Of a DNA stretch of 64,000 bases, positions 1-8,992 are shown one piece after another; positions within the stretch are counted from its first letter, which is position 1; each line of letters opens with the position of its first letter. The notes under the pieces are model-generated. The model did no database searches, was not told the DNA's origin, and saw nothing but the letters and a program-made list of their open reading frames with translations. The position numbers were made by a program, and so were the translations under genes. Source of the stretch: Herbaspirillum sp. ASV7. Its GTDB lineage: Bacteria > Pseudomonadota > Gammaproteobacteria > Burkholderiales > Burkholderiaceae_D. The DNA lies in assembly GCF_016429215.1 (NCBI RefSeq), contig NZ_JAELUH010000011.1, forward strand, positions 31,760-95,759, written 5' to 3'.

Positions 1-1
1 C

Positions 2-415
2 CCCAAGTGGGCCGAGGCCGACTTCATCGTCAACAGCATGCCCGAGCTGTGGGAGAGCACACAAAGCCAAATCCAGGCCGCAGCCCTGCCGCGGACCCGG
101 CTGTTCAGCGCGCATGACCACTTCTTCCAGCTGCCCGCCATGCTGCAGCAGTCCGACCTGATCATCACGGTGGAAACCTCCATCATGCACCTGGCCAATG
201 CGGTACGCGTGCCGGTGGTGGCGATGATGCGCCAGATCAATCCGGAATGGGCGCCCATCGATGCGGCCAATACCAATATCGTCTATACGCCCGAACACGA
301 CGACTGGATCAACAAGATCAGCGTCGATACGGTGATGGAGTTCTTGCAGCTGCCCATGGGAGCGGCGCCTCGCTTCACGCCCCTCCAGTTGCAACGCATG
401 AAGATGGCCGGCTGA
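2..415 (+). CDS. Family 9 glycosyltransferase (heptosyltransferase-like), C-terminal part
   Basis: The reading frame is open from base 2, so the gene begins outside the window and only about 137 C-terminal residues are seen. They contain the GT9 nucleotide-sugar-binding signature (FFQLPAMLQQ, then ETSIMHLANA and NPEWAPID), nearly identical to the same region of the genes at 417 and 2585. GT9 enzymes transfer ADP-heptose or related sugars to the LPS inner core at the cytoplasmic face of the inner membrane. The next gene starts one base after this stop, so the two are probably translationally coupled. The acceptor and exact sugar cannot be told from sequence. Confidence 0.85.
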   Translation, partial: PKWAEADFIVNSMPELWESTQSQIQAAALPRTRLFSAHDHFFQLPAMLQQSDLIITVETSIMHLANAVRVPVVAMMRQINPEWAPIDAANTNIVYTPEHDDWINKISVDTVMEFLQLPMGAAPRFTPLQLQRMKMAG

Positions 416-416
416 C

Positions 417-1523
417 ATGCAGCTCATTTCCGCATCGCGCCTGGCCAAGGCTGACAAGATCCTCTTCATCGCGCACCTGGCCATCGGTGATTTCACTTAC
501 CTGCAGAACTTCTTCCAGGCGTTCTCGCAGGCGCATCCGCATATGCAGGTGCATATCTGGATCGACGAAGTGCGTCGTACCTCCGATGAGGCCAAGTGGG
601 GCTACCTGAAGAACTACGCCTTGTATGACTGGGCCGAGCAATGTCCCTTCTTCGCCAAGGTCTATCGTCGTACCTATAGCCCGCAGTTGCTGGCCGAGTC
701 GATTGCCGAGGCGCGCTCGGAACACTATCCGCTGGTTGTCTCGCTGGCGACCTTGCGCCCGGCCCAGTATGCACGCCTGGCACGCCAGGTCGGGCCGGAT
801 GCATGGGTCGTGGGCATGCGCCGCAAGCCGCGCTGGTACGCACCGTCCGACTGGCTGGTCTATCGCGGGCTGGATGCCTCGTTTGCGCGTTTCTCGCCCT
901 TCGACGGCTATCACATCACGGATGAATACGCGCACTGGTTCAGGCAGCTCAGTGGCCTGGAAGTCAACGGCGAGCAGCGCCTGCCTTTTGTCGATATTCC
1001 AGACCAATGGCAGCAATACGCGCAGTCGCAACTGCTGGAATGGGGCGTGGACAATCCGACCACCGCCAGCGGCAAGCCGGCACTGGTGTTCATCAACCCC
1101 TTTGCCAAGACCAAGAAGCGTTGCTGGCCGGTGGCCCGCGTGGCCGACCTGATCCAGGCTCTGCAGGCAAGGCCGGAGTGGGCACAGACGCGCTTCGTCA
1201 TCAACGCCACGCCGCAGGAAATCGAGCAGGCAAAGGCGCAGATCGCCGATCGGCTGCCGCCCAATACCTACTGGTTCAGCGCCCAGCAGAGTTTCTTCCA
1301 GCTGCCGGCGATCCTGCAGCGTTGCGGCCTGATCATCTCGGTGGAGACTGCCGTGATGCACCTGGCCAATGCCGTGCACGTACCGGTGGTGGCGCTGATG
1401 CGTCGCAAGAACCCCGAGTGGGCACCCATCGACCGCGCACGCAGCACCGTGGTCATGGCCGCACGTCGCAGCGACTGGGTCGATGCGATTCCGATGGAGC
1501 AGGTACTGGAGGTGCTGTCGTGA
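417..1523 (+). CDS. Family 9 glycosyltransferase (heptosyltransferase-like)
   Basis: A 368-residue protein in the size range of WaaC/WaaF-type heptosyltransferases. The N-terminal Rossmann half carries KADKILFIAHLAIGDFTY, where the GDFTY glycine loop stands in for the usual GDxxxxTP motif. The C-terminal half carries FFQLPAILQRCGLIISVETA and MHLANAVHVPVVALM, the GT9 donor-binding site. It is a close paralogue of the genes before it and at 2585. The start is the ATG one base after the upstream stop; its own stop overlaps a possible GTG start of the next gene. Likely role: adding a sugar to LPS core or another surface glycan. Specificity is not inferable. Confidence 0.9.
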   Translation: MQLISASRLAKADKILFIAHLAIGDFTYLQNFFQAFSQAHPHMQVHIWIDEVRRTSDEAKWGYLKNYALYDWAEQCPFFAKVYRRTYSPQLLAESIAEARSEHYPLVVSLATLRPAQYARLARQVGPDAWVVGMRRKPRWYAPSDWLVYRGLDASFARFSPFDGYHITDEYAHWFRQLSGLEVNGEQRLPFVDIPDQWQQYAQSQLLEWGVDNPTTASGKPALVFINPFAKTKKRCWPVARVADLIQALQARPEWAQTRFVINATPQEIEQAKAQIADRLPPNTYWFSAQQSFFQLPAILQRCGLIISVETAVMHLANAVHVPVVALMRRKNPEWAPIDRARSTVVMAARRSDWVDAIPMEQVLEVLS

Positions 1524-1525
1524 AC

Positions 1526-2515
1526 ATGTCCCACGCAAGGTCGCAAGACGCGATGCCCGAGGGCAGCAAGGACGATGTGTTCCACGTCGTGTTCTGTGTC
1601 GATGACCGCTATTTCCGCTGCATGGGTGCGACCATCTCCTCGCTGATCGACAATAATCGCCAGCGTCGTTTCGCCTTCCACGTGCTGGCCACCAAGGTCA
1701 ACGACGACAACCGCCGCCGCTTTGCCAGCCTGGGCGAACAGCCCGGTATCAGCACGCATCTGCATTTGCTGGATGCATCGCTGTTCGAGCGCTTCGAGCA
1801 GTACACCAAGTCGTCTTATTATTCCTCGGCCATCTTTGCCCGGCTGGTGATCCCGGACATCCTCAAGTCCGTCACCGACCGCGTGCTCTACTTGGATGCC
1901 GACATCCTCTGCGTGGGCAGCATCGATGCGCTGGCGCAGATGGATCTGGGCCAGGACATCGCCGCCGTTGTGCCCGATGCCGAAGCCACCACGCGGCGCC
2001 GGGTGGAGGCGCTCAAGCTGAAGCACCCGCGTTACTTCAACTCGGGCATGTTGTACATCAACATCCCGAACTGGATCGCGGCCGGCATCACGCAGCAGAC
2101 CATCGATGCCATCCTCAGGGATGGCGAGCATTACCGCTTCCCCGACCAGGATGCTTTGAACGTGGTGCTGGATGGTCGCGCACGCTTCGTCGATATCCGC
2201 TGGAATTACCTCTACGGTCTGGTCGGTGACCTGGAAAACAATCGTCCGGCGCTGGCCATTGCCGAGGGGGCTGCGAGCTTCATCCACTTTGCCGGCTCGG
2301 TCAAGCCCTGGGGCGTCTGGAGCGGCCACGATTCGGTGCGCCTGTTCCAGCGTTACCACGCACTATCGGCCTGGTCGGACCAGCCCCTGGACCTGGAGCC
2401 GCAGAACTACAAGGAATTGCGCATGCACTCGCGCTTCCAGTGGGCCCGTGGCCGCTACCTGGATAGCCTGCGCTGGTACTGGCGTTACCTGCTGGTACGG
2501 CGCGCCCGTCGCTGA
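1526..2515 (+). CDS. Family 8 glycosyltransferase (WaaJ/RfaI-like)
   Basis: A 329-residue retaining glycosyltransferase of GT8, the family of LPS alpha-glucosyl/galactosyltransferases. The N-terminus has VFCVDDRYF, the metal-binding DxD is in VLYLDADILCVGSIDAL, then FNSGMLYINI, FPDQDALNVV and the closing HFAGSVKPW motif typical of the family. The frame is open far upstream, inside the previous gene, but homology begins only here. A GTG at 1520 (overlapping the previous stop as GTGA) is an alternative start; ATG 1526 was chosen. It lies between GT9 genes, so it probably adds a hexose to the same glycan. Confidence 0.9.
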   Translation: MSHARSQDAMPEGSKDDVFHVVFCVDDRYFRCMGATISSLIDNNRQRRFAFHVLATKVNDDNRRRFASLGEQPGISTHLHLLDASLFERFEQYTKSSYYSSAIFARLVIPDILKSVTDRVLYLDADILCVGSIDALAQMDLGQDIAAVVPDAEATTRRRVEALKLKHPRYFNSGMLYINIPNWIAAGITQQTIDAILRDGEHYRFPDQDALNVVLDGRARFVDIRWNYLYGLVGDLENNRPALAIAEGAASFIHFAGSVKPWGVWSGHDSVRLFQRYHALSAWSDQPLDLEPQNYKELRMHSRFQWARGRYLDSLRWYWRYLLVRRARR

Positions 2516-2550
2516 GGCCATGGCCCGCATCCACAATGACATTCCCGCAG

Positions 2551-2570
2551 GCCTGCCCCAAACGGCAGGC
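2551..2570. repeat. Short inverted repeat between glycosyltransferase genes
   Basis: GCCTGCC and GGCAGGC flank a 6-base loop in the 69-base gap between the GT8 gene and the next GT9 gene. No T-run follows, so it is not a convincing terminator. It could stabilise or segment the mRNA. Confidence 0.35.
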
Positions 2571-2584
2571 GCAGAAAGCTGAAC

Positions 2585-3706
2585 ATGGCCGAACAACTGG
2601 TACCTGCTGAGTTGCTCCGCAAGGCGGACAAGATCCTTTTCGTCGCGCACCTGGCGCTGGGCGATTTCACCTATATGCAGAACTGCTTCAGGGCGTTCAA
2701 GCAGGCGTATCCGCATGTCCGCATGGACCTGTGGGTCGATGAAGTGCGTCGTACACCCGATGCCACCCAGTGGGAGCACCTGAGCAAGTACGCCCTCTAT
2801 GACTGGGTCAGGGCCTGCGGCATGTTCGGGCGCATCTACGATCAGACCTACAGCCCCAAGGGCTATGCTAGTTCGATCGAGCAGGCGCGCGCCGAGGACT
2901 ATCCTATCGTGGTGTCATTCGCCGTGCTGCGACGCCATCTCTATGCCGAGCTGGTACGCAAGCTCGCGCCGCGCGGCTTCGTGGTGGGCCAGAAGAAGCG
3001 CGTGCGCCTGTTCGATATCCGCAAGCACCTGGCCTATCGCAAGCTGGATGCCTTCATCCCGGCGTATGTCGCCAAGGGGCAAGACCAGCACATCAGTGCC
3101 ATCTATGCGGGCTGGTTCGAGAGTCTGTTCGGCCTCCACATTGCGGCCGGGGAACGCTTTCCCTACGTCGACATGCCGCCGCAATGGTTGCAGCGTGCGC
3201 GCGCCGACCTGCAGGCTCAGGGCATCGCGGCCGATGCGCCGCTGGTATTCCTCAATGCCTTCTCCAAGTCAGAGGAGCGCAGCTGGCCCTTGCAGAGGAT
3301 GGTGGAGCTGGCTGGCCGCATGCGGACGCTACCCCAGTGGAGGGACGCGCACTTCATTCTCAACGTGGTACCGGAAAAGCTGGAGCAGGCGCGGGCAGTG
3401 ATGGCCGCTGATCAGAGTGGCCGCCTGCATTTGTTCAGCGCTCAGGAGAACTTCTTCCAGTTGCCGGCGGTCCTGAGCCTGTGCCGGCTGATCATCTCGG
3501 TGGAAACGGCCGTGATGCACTTGGCCAATGCCGTGCAGGTGCCGGTCATCGCACTGATGCGCCAGACCAGCCCGGAGTGGACGCCGATCGATACCGCCAG
3601 CAGCACCATCTTGACCGTGAAGACGCGCAAGGGGTGGTTGACCGAGATCAGCGTCGACGAGGTGATTGACCTGCTTCAGGGGAAGACGGCGTCTACGGTC
3701 AAGTAG
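2585..3706 (+). CDS. Family 9 glycosyltransferase (heptosyltransferase-like)
   Basis: A 373-residue paralogue of the gene at 417. It shares KADKILFVAHLALGDFTYMQN, DEVRRTPDA, YALYDW and the C-terminal FFQLPAVLSLCRLIISVETA and MHLANAVQVPVIALM. GT9 enzymes use a two-Rossmann (GT-B) fold with the donor in the C-terminal half. Last gene of the first + strand run; the following 337 bases are AT-richer and probably hold a new promoter. The paralogues align over full length but differ in the middle (residues about 130-200, acceptor side), consistent with different acceptors. That last point is inference. Confidence 0.9.
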   Translation: MAEQLVPAELLRKADKILFVAHLALGDFTYMQNCFRAFKQAYPHVRMDLWVDEVRRTPDATQWEHLSKYALYDWVRACGMFGRIYDQTYSPKGYASSIEQARAEDYPIVVSFAVLRRHLYAELVRKLAPRGFVVGQKKRVRLFDIRKHLAYRKLDAFIPAYVAKGQDQHISAIYAGWFESLFGLHIAAGERFPYVDMPPQWLQRARADLQAQGIAADAPLVFLNAFSKSEERSWPLQRMVELAGRMRTLPQWRDAHFILNVVPEKLEQARAVMAADQSGRLHLFSAQENFFQLPAVLSLCRLIISVETAVMHLANAVQVPVIALMRQTSPEWTPIDTASSTILTVKTRKGWLTEISVDEVIDLLQGKTASTVK

Positions 3707-4043
3707 ATTGGATTTATATTGAAAATGGATTACGTCAATATCAAGTAAAAACGGAATTTTCATATATGATCAAACGCGCCGACACGATGGAAAAAGGTAT
3801 GCATGGCTCGGGTCATCGCCGTTATACTTGGTCGGCCCCCGGGTTTGGCCGAAAGTACAAGACAATGGCCGTCGGGGGACAACACAATAAAATTGATATC
3901 CGGTCGGCAGCGATGCCAGAGCCGGTTTGGCTGTATCAGGGAAACAAGATGAAAATTGGGGAAATCGATGGCCGGCGGCTGTCGATGAGCAGGGTTTCAG
4001 GTGGGATGAGGTCCGTAGCGACTGTCATTTGCAAGGCCTGCTG
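3707..4043 (+). other. AT-rich intergenic stretch before the O-antigen ligase gene
   Basis: The first 60 bases are much richer in A/T than the surroundings (TTATATTG, ATATCAAG, TTTTCATATATG), as expected for a promoter or transferred LPS-locus DNA. A 92-codon frame (3766-4044) ends TGATG on the ligase start but has no visible ribosome-binding site and no recognisable protein features, so it is not called. No terminator or RNA was identified. Confidence 0.4.
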
Positions 4044-5330
4044 ATGGATGAGAAGCCGATGTTGCCAAAGCTCATGCATTGGATGTTGTTTGTCGTTGCG
4101 GCTGTCTTCGTGGTCTTGGGGATGTCCGTCGATCGTCTGGCCGGGATCAGTTACCATTTGCTGCTGCTGCTCGCGATTGTCGCCATCGTCGTGGGTGGGC
4201 GGCGTTCGCTTGCCAGTTACAAATCATCCTGGAAGGCGCTTTGGCCCCTTTATCTGGCTTTTTCGGGGTTCACCATCTGCCTGGTCCTGAGCCAGATACT
4301 GGTTGGCAACGGATCGGTCAAGGATTTCAACATAGCCCTGCGCTTCCAGGGATTCGTCGTCCTGTGCTGGGCGTTTTCCCAGATGCCACAACGATTCTTC
4401 CGCTGGTTGGGGATAGCTTTTGCGCTGGCCACCTTGGTGGCCACGGTGAAAACCTACTGGCTGACCGGCGGTGGCGTCTCTCGGGAGCATGCCAACTTCA
4501 TGCCCATTCTTGCCTACACCGAGCTGGCTGCCATTCTTGGTACCCTGGCAGTGTTCAGTATCAAATGGGATGAGGCGTTCCCAGGTGCCATGCGAAAGGC
4601 CCTTATGGCGCTGAAACTGCTGGCAGGCCTTGGCGGCATGTATTGCATCTATCTTTATCAGTCACGAGGCGCCTGGCTGGCCATACCAGTCTTTGTTATT
4701 GCCGGATGTGTGGTGTTCGTTCCCAGCAAGAACCGGGTACTCAAGATCGGTGCGGCGCTCCTGGTGATGATTGCCATCGGTACCCTGTACAGTTCCAGCG
4801 CAAACATCAGGCAGCGTCTGATGATGGTGCAGAGTGATCTGGTTTCCTTCGAGAGCAGGTCCGACCTGAATACCTCCATCGGGACGCGCCTGCAGCTATG
4901 GAACGGTTCGCTGCGACTTTATCGCGAGCATCCGTTCATCGGTGTGGGCGTCAATGGCTATTCCAAGGCACTGGGGGAGCTGTCCAAGGAAGGTATCATC
5001 AGCCCGGCGGCTGCCTATTATCCGCACTCCCACAACGAATTCCTGTTTACCGCAGCCGTCTTCGGAACTTGTGGTTTACTGGCACTGTTGGCTTTGTACC
5101 TCGTGCCGGTGGTCTACTTTGTCTTATATGGTGCAAAGCAAACGGAGACCGGGCGAGTGGCCGCAGTAATGGGGCTGGTGTTGTGCCTGGCCTTCGTTTC
5201 CGACGGTCTGGTGGATGTGATGTTCATCTGGCGTGAGTGCAGCCTGTTCTACACGGTCCTGCTGTCATTGCTGATGGCGGCACTTTTGCGCTGGCGCCAG
5301 CCTGCTCCCGAGTATCTCGGCACCTCCTGA
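4044..5330 (+). CDS. O-antigen ligase / polymerase-like membrane protein (Wzy_C family)
   Basis: A 428-residue, very hydrophobic protein with about ten to twelve membrane segments. The large periplasmic loop carries GTRLQLWNGSLRLY, HPFIGVGVNGY and YPHSHNEFL, the signature of WaaL O-antigen ligases and related polymerases (conserved Arg and His). Such proteins join undecaprenyl-linked glycan to lipid A-core, or glycosylate other acceptors, at the periplasmic face of the inner membrane. The start is ATG 4044 with AAGG seven bases upstream; the frame is open to 3927, but that part lacks family character. Its place among GT9/GT8 genes supports an LPS role. A protein O-glycosylation ligase remains possible. 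Confidence 0.85.
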   Translation: MDEKPMLPKLMHWMLFVVAAVFVVLGMSVDRLAGISYHLLLLLAIVAIVVGGRRSLASYKSSWKALWPLYLAFSGFTICLVLSQILVGNGSVKDFNIALRFQGFVVLCWAFSQMPQRFFRWLGIAFALATLVATVKTYWLTGGGVSREHANFMPILAYTELAAILGTLAVFSIKWDEAFPGAMRKALMALKLLAGLGGMYCIYLYQSRGAWLAIPVFVIAGCVVFVPSKNRVLKIGAALLVMIAIGTLYSSSANIRQRLMMVQSDLVSFESRSDLNTSIGTRLQLWNGSLRLYREHPFIGVGVNGYSKALGELSKEGIISPAAAYYPHSHNEFLFTAAVFGTCGLLALLALYLVPVVYFVLYGAKQTETGRVAAVMGLVLCLAFVSDGLVDVMFIWRECSLFYTVLLSLLMAALLRWRQPAPEYLGTS

Positions 5331-5459
5331 AGCGAAGCCGTCACGCAGAGTGTCAATCTGAAGGGAGTCTTTCCCTGCCTTGATTTTTCCCAGGGGAAAT
5401 CGGTCCCGGCCAGGCGCTACCGATTGCCTGGTCTAATAAAGCAGATATTTTGGTGAAAA

Positions 5460-6776
5460 ATGGGAAAAACGTTTAAGCAGACGTTGCGCGAATGCAATTG
5501 GGAAAAGAACTTCCTGATCAGACGCTGGAAGTTGCGCATGCGCTTTGCGTTGATGGGCATGGTCAAATGGATCATGCGGCCGAGAAGGAAGAACCCTGAC
5601 CTGTCAGCGGCCAGGAAAATCCTGATCGTCCGCAATGATCGCATCGGCGACATGATTGCGACGACGGCCCTGATCCGCAACCTGGCCAGGTGCGGTTATG
5701 TGGTCTACGTGTCTTCCAGGAAGCCCGCACTGGACATCATCAAGCATCATCCGCATGTCAGCGGTACCTTCGTCTATGACGACAGCAGCGTGGGGGCATG
5801 GCTGCAGAGTATGCGTGCCGCCCGGCGGGAGAAGTTCGATCTGGCCGTTGATGTACGCTGCAATCGCTTCGTCGACCTGAAGAACCTGCTCTTCTGTTCC
5901 TACCTCAGGACACCGATCCTGGCCGGCTTCAACAAGAGCAGCCTGCCCACGTTCAACCGCCCGATTCCCTACTACTCACCCGAAAGTCACGTCACCGTAC
6001 AGCTGCGCACACTGCTGGAGCAACTGCAGGTGAGGGCAGACGACCTGCACTACGAGCTCTTTGTCAGCGACGAGATCCGGGCAAGGGCAGGTTCTTTCCT
6101 GCAGACCCTGGGGCATGGCGGACAGAAGAAGATTGTCGTCTTCAACCCTTTTGGCAGCGTCCCGGCACGGTTCCTGTCGGATGAACAGATCGGCATCGTG
6201 TGCCAGCAGCTCGGCAGTCAATATCATGTCGTGCTGATCGGAGAGAAGGACAGTGTCCAGCGCCTGGGCGCGTTGGAACAAGTGTCGGTCTTTGATTCGC
6301 AAAGCGTGCTGGATGTCATACCGCTCATTGAGCAGGCCGATCTCGTGGTCACGGTCGATACCGCCATTGTTCATATCGCGACCTGCTATCAAAAGAACAC
6401 GATCGCTTTCTATATCAACACGGTTCCTGTCGCGCCAGTCAGCACTGATCTCAAGGTCGTGCGCTCCCATGAGATATTCCTGCTGAACAGCAAGCTGCAG
6501 GATTTCTACCAGGACAGCAGGTACCTCATCAAGAATGCTCCAGACAGGACGATCCCGATCAATCATCTTGTCTGGGCACCCCACAATGCCCATGCGCAGC
6601 AGATCGTGTTTGACAGCGACCCGATCAGGAACGTGGATGGGACGGTGTTCGAGGCGGAGCTAGTCAAGTCATTGAAGGCAATCCACGGAAACCAGGGGAG
6701 CCGGACGCAACAATTCGACAAGGCGGGCGGCCGGAATCTGGAGACGTCTTCGACGGCCGACGGGGCCGGGATGTGA
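5460..6776 (+). CDS. Family 9 glycosyltransferase (WaaF/RfaF-like)
   Basis: A 438-residue GT9 protein, more distant from the three upstream paralogues. About 50 basic N-terminal residues precede the Rossmann start ILIVRNDRIGDMIATTALIRNL, a classic heptosyltransferase motif (RxDxIGD). The C-terminal half has VVFNPFGS and DLVVTVDTAIVHIA, the donor-binding D-T-x-x-x-H motif, more canonical than in the paralogues. Unlike them it has a C-terminal extension of about 60 residues rich in charged and polar residues. The 129-base gap upstream suggests it may be transcribed separately. Probable LPS-core or capsule glycosyltransferase. Confidence 0.88.
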   Translation: MGKTFKQTLRECNWEKNFLIRRWKLRMRFALMGMVKWIMRPRRKNPDLSAARKILIVRNDRIGDMIATTALIRNLARCGYVVYVSSRKPALDIIKHHPHVSGTFVYDDSSVGAWLQSMRAARREKFDLAVDVRCNRFVDLKNLLFCSYLRTPILAGFNKSSLPTFNRPIPYYSPESHVTVQLRTLLEQLQVRADDLHYELFVSDEIRARAGSFLQTLGHGGQKKIVVFNPFGSVPARFLSDEQIGIVCQQLGSQYHVVLIGEKDSVQRLGALEQVSVFDSQSVLDVIPLIEQADLVVTVDTAIVHIATCYQKNTIAFYINTVPVAPVSTDLKVVRSHEIFLLNSKLQDFYQDSRYLIKNAPDRTIPINHLVWAPHNAHAQQIVFDSDPIRNVDGTVFEAELVKSLKAIHGNQGSRTQQFDKAGGRNLETSSTADGAGM

Positions 6777-6780
6777 AAAC

Positions 6781-6812
6781 ACCTGGTGTGCCATTGACGG
6801 CACATGCCAGGT
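6781..6812. terminator. Hairpin between convergent genes, probable bidirectional terminator
   Basis: ACCTGG TGTGCC and GGCACA TG CCAGGT form a 12-bp stem with a 2-base bulge and a 6-base loop. It starts four bases after the GT9 stop. On the - strand it is followed by GTTTTC, 57 bases past the rng stop; on the + strand a T-run appears only about 20 bases later. It separates the LPS block from the housekeeping block. Confidence 0.55.
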
Positions 6813-6868
6813 ATTCTCAGGCACAGAGTTGTTTTTAGGTTTGATCTGGTCTGTGCATTACTACTCGC

Positions 6869-8332
6869 TTACATCAGGATGATGTCGTACTGCTCCTGCT
6901 GGTAATCGCTCTGCACCTGCAGCGAGATCGGCTTGCCGATGAAATCCCCCAGCATGGCCAGGTGCTGCGACTCTTCTTCGAGGAACATGTCCACCACCAC
7001 CTGCGCGGCCAGGATGCGGAATTCGCGCGGGTTGAATTGCTTGGCCTCGCGCATGACTTCGCGCAGGATCTCGTAGCACACCGTGCGCGGCGTCTTGACC
7101 TGGCCGCGTCCCTTGCAGGCCGGGCAGGTCTCGCACAGGATGTGGGCCAGCGACTCGCGGGTGCGCTTGCGTGTCATCTCCACCAGTCCCAGCGTGGAGA
7201 AGCCGGACACCGAAATCTTGGTGCGGTCGCGCTGCAGGGCCTTGTTCAGCTCGGCCAGCACGGCCTGGCGATGCTCCAGGCTCTCCATGTCGATGAAGTC
7301 CAGGATGATGATGCCGCCCAGGTTGCGCAAGCGCAGCTGGCGAGCAATGGCGTGTGCCGCCTCCAGGTTGGTCTTGAAGATGGTGTCGTCGAAATTGCGG
7401 CCGTTGACGAAGCTGCCGGTGTTGACGTCGATGGTGGTCATCGCTTCGGTCTGGTCGACGATCAGGTAGCCGCCCGACTTCAGGTCCACCCGCCGGCCCA
7501 GGGCGCGCTCGATTTCCTCTTCCACGCCATACAGGTCGAACAGCGGGCGCTCGCCACGATAGTGGGTCAGCTTGGGCAGCACCGAGGGCGTGTAGATCTC
7601 GCCGAACTGCTGCAGCATCAGGAAGTTCTCGCGCGAATCGACCTGGATGGTGGCAGTATGGTCGGAAACGAAGTCGCGCAGCACCCGCTGCGCCAGCGAC
7701 AGGTCCTGGTGCAGCAGGGTCGGCGCCGGATGGGTCTTGGCCTGGCGGGTGATGGCGGCCCAGGTCTTGCGCAGGTATTCCACATCCATCTGCAGGTCGG
7801 CCTCGGAGGCATCCTCGGCCATGGTGCGGATGATGAAGCCACCTTTTTCTTCCGGCGGCAGCAGGGCCTGCACCTTGCCGCGCAGCCGTTCGCGTTCGCC
7901 TTCGTTCTCGATACGTTGGGAGATGCCGATATGCTTGTCCTGCGGCAGGTAGACCAGCATGCGCCCGGCAATGGAAACCTGCGTGGACAGTCGCGCACCC
8001 TTGGTGCCGATGGGGTCCTTGATCACTTGCACGGTCACGGTCTGGCCGTCGTGCAACAGTTTCTCGATGGGGATGGCCGGGGCATTCTGGCCGTCATGCG
8101 GACGGGCTTCCCAGATGTCGGCCACGTGCAGGAAGGCCGCGCGCTCCAGTCCGATGTCGATGAAGGCCGATTGCATGCCCGGCAGCACCCGTACCACCTT
8201 GCCCAGGTAGATATTGCCGGCCAGGCCGCGCGAGAGGGTACGCTCGATGTGCAGTTCCTGCACGGCGCCCTGCAGGATCAACGCCACGCGCGTCTCCTGC
8301 GGGGTGATGTTGATGAGGATGTCTTCGCTCAT
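6869..8332 (-). CDS. rng: Ribonuclease G
   Basis: A 487-residue endoribonuclease of the RNase E/G family, which matures the 5' end of 16S rRNA and degrades some mRNAs. The N-terminal S1-like RNA-binding domain spans about residues 38-125 (GNIYLGKVVRVLPGMQSAFI, with the family's internal insertion). The catalytic DNase I-like domain holds the two metal-binding aspartates in TTIDVNTGSF and IIILDFIDM. The Zn-link cysteines are C403 and C406 in CETCPAC. The length matches RNase G, not the much longer RNase E. Its ATG overlaps the maf stop by four bases (ATGA), so it is the last gene of the nadD-rsfS-rlmH-maf-rng operon. Confidence 0.97.
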   Translation of the reverse strand: MSEDILINITPQETRVALILQGAVQELHIERTLSRGLAGNIYLGKVVRVLPGMQSAFIDIGLERAAFLHVADIWEARPHDGQNAPAIPIEKLLHDGQTVTVQVIKDPIGTKGARLSTQVSIAGRMLVYLPQDKHIGISQRIENEGERERLRGKVQALLPPEEKGGFIIRTMAEDASEADLQMDVEYLRKTWAAITRQAKTHPAPTLLHQDLSLAQRVLRDFVSDHTATIQVDSRENFLMLQQFGEIYTPSVLPKLTHYRGERPLFDLYGVEEEIERALGRRVDLKSGGYLIVDQTEAMTTIDVNTGSFVNGRNFDDTIFKTNLEAAHAIARQLRLRNLGGIIILDFIDMESLEHRQAVLAELNKALQRDRTKISVSGFSTLGLVEMTRKRTRESLAHILCETCPACKGRGQVKTPRTVCYEILREVMREAKQFNPREFRILAAQVVVDMFLEEESQHLAMLGDFIGKPISLQVQSDYQQEQYDIILM

Positions 8333-8943
8333 AGGATCCGCACGCCCGCTTGTTGTAGTAGTTGCGCCGTCTCGAATAGCGGCAAGCCCATGATACCGGA
8401 ATGGCTGCCCACGATATTGCTGATGAATACCGAGGCCAGGCCCTGGATGCCATAGGCACCGGCCTTGTCGTAAGGCTCGACCGTATTGCAGTAGGCGGCG
8501 ATGGCCTCGTCGCTGAGCGCGGCAAAGCTGACGTCGGATTGCTGGACGATCTGCCAGATCTGGGTTTCCACCCCTTGCGTCACGCCCACGGCCACGCTGG
8601 TCAAGACCTGGTGGGTGCGGCCGGAGAGCAGGCTGATCATGCGCACGGCCTCCTCATGGTCGGCTGGCTTGCCCAGGATCAGGTCGTCGACCACCACCGT
8701 GGTGTCGGCCGAAAGCAGCGGCCGGTGCGGCAACTGGCGCAGGATCATGGTCTGCTGGGCGCTGTCGAGCTTGGCGCGGGTGACGCGGGCGACGTAGTCC
8801 AGCGGGGCCTCACCGGGCAGCACGCTTTCGTCGACTTCCTTGTCCGAGAGCATCAGTTCGAAATCGATGCCGATCTGGCGCAGCAGCTCGCGTCGGCGCG
8901 GGCTTTTCGAGGCGAGATAGATTTTGTGGTCCGCTTGTTTCAT
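8329..8943 (-). CDS. maf: Maf-type nucleotide pyrophosphatase (dTTP/UTP, YhdE type)
   Basis: A 204-residue Maf protein, a house-cleaning enzyme that hydrolyses dTTP, UTP and modified pyrimidine nucleotides to monophosphates. Seen: LASKSPRRRELL at the N-terminus, the catalytic Asp in SADTTVVV, and YDKAGAYGIQG near residue 160, which matches the YhdE subgroup rather than the YceF subgroup. An ATG at 8955 would add four residues; neither start has a strong ribosome-binding site. The gene sits between rlmH (about 50 bases upstream) and rng (4-base overlap), an arrangement common in betaproteobacteria. Confidence 0.95.
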   Translation of the reverse strand: MKQADHKIYLASKSPRRRELLRQIGIDFELMLSDKEVDESVLPGEAPLDYVARVTRAKLDSAQQTMILRQLPHRPLLSADTTVVVDDLILGKPADHEEAVRMISLLSGRTHQVLTSVAVGVTQGVETQIWQIVQQSDVSFAALSDEAIAAYCNTVEPYDKAGAYGIQGLASVFISNIVGSHSGIMGLPLFETAQLLQQAGVRIL

Positions 8944-8992
8944 TGAGCTATGCATGTCAAGGGCCGGTGCCGGGCACCGGCGGTGGACGGTC

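Noticed and set aside
3766..4044. A 92-codon frame ending TGATG at the O-antigen ligase start
   Set aside because: Coupling-like overlap, but no ribosome-binding site, no recognisable protein character, and it lies in an AT-rich promoter-like gap.
6962..8455. A 497-codon open frame on the + strand opposite rng and maf
   Set aside because: Antisense shadow; it spans two real genes that overlap by four bases.
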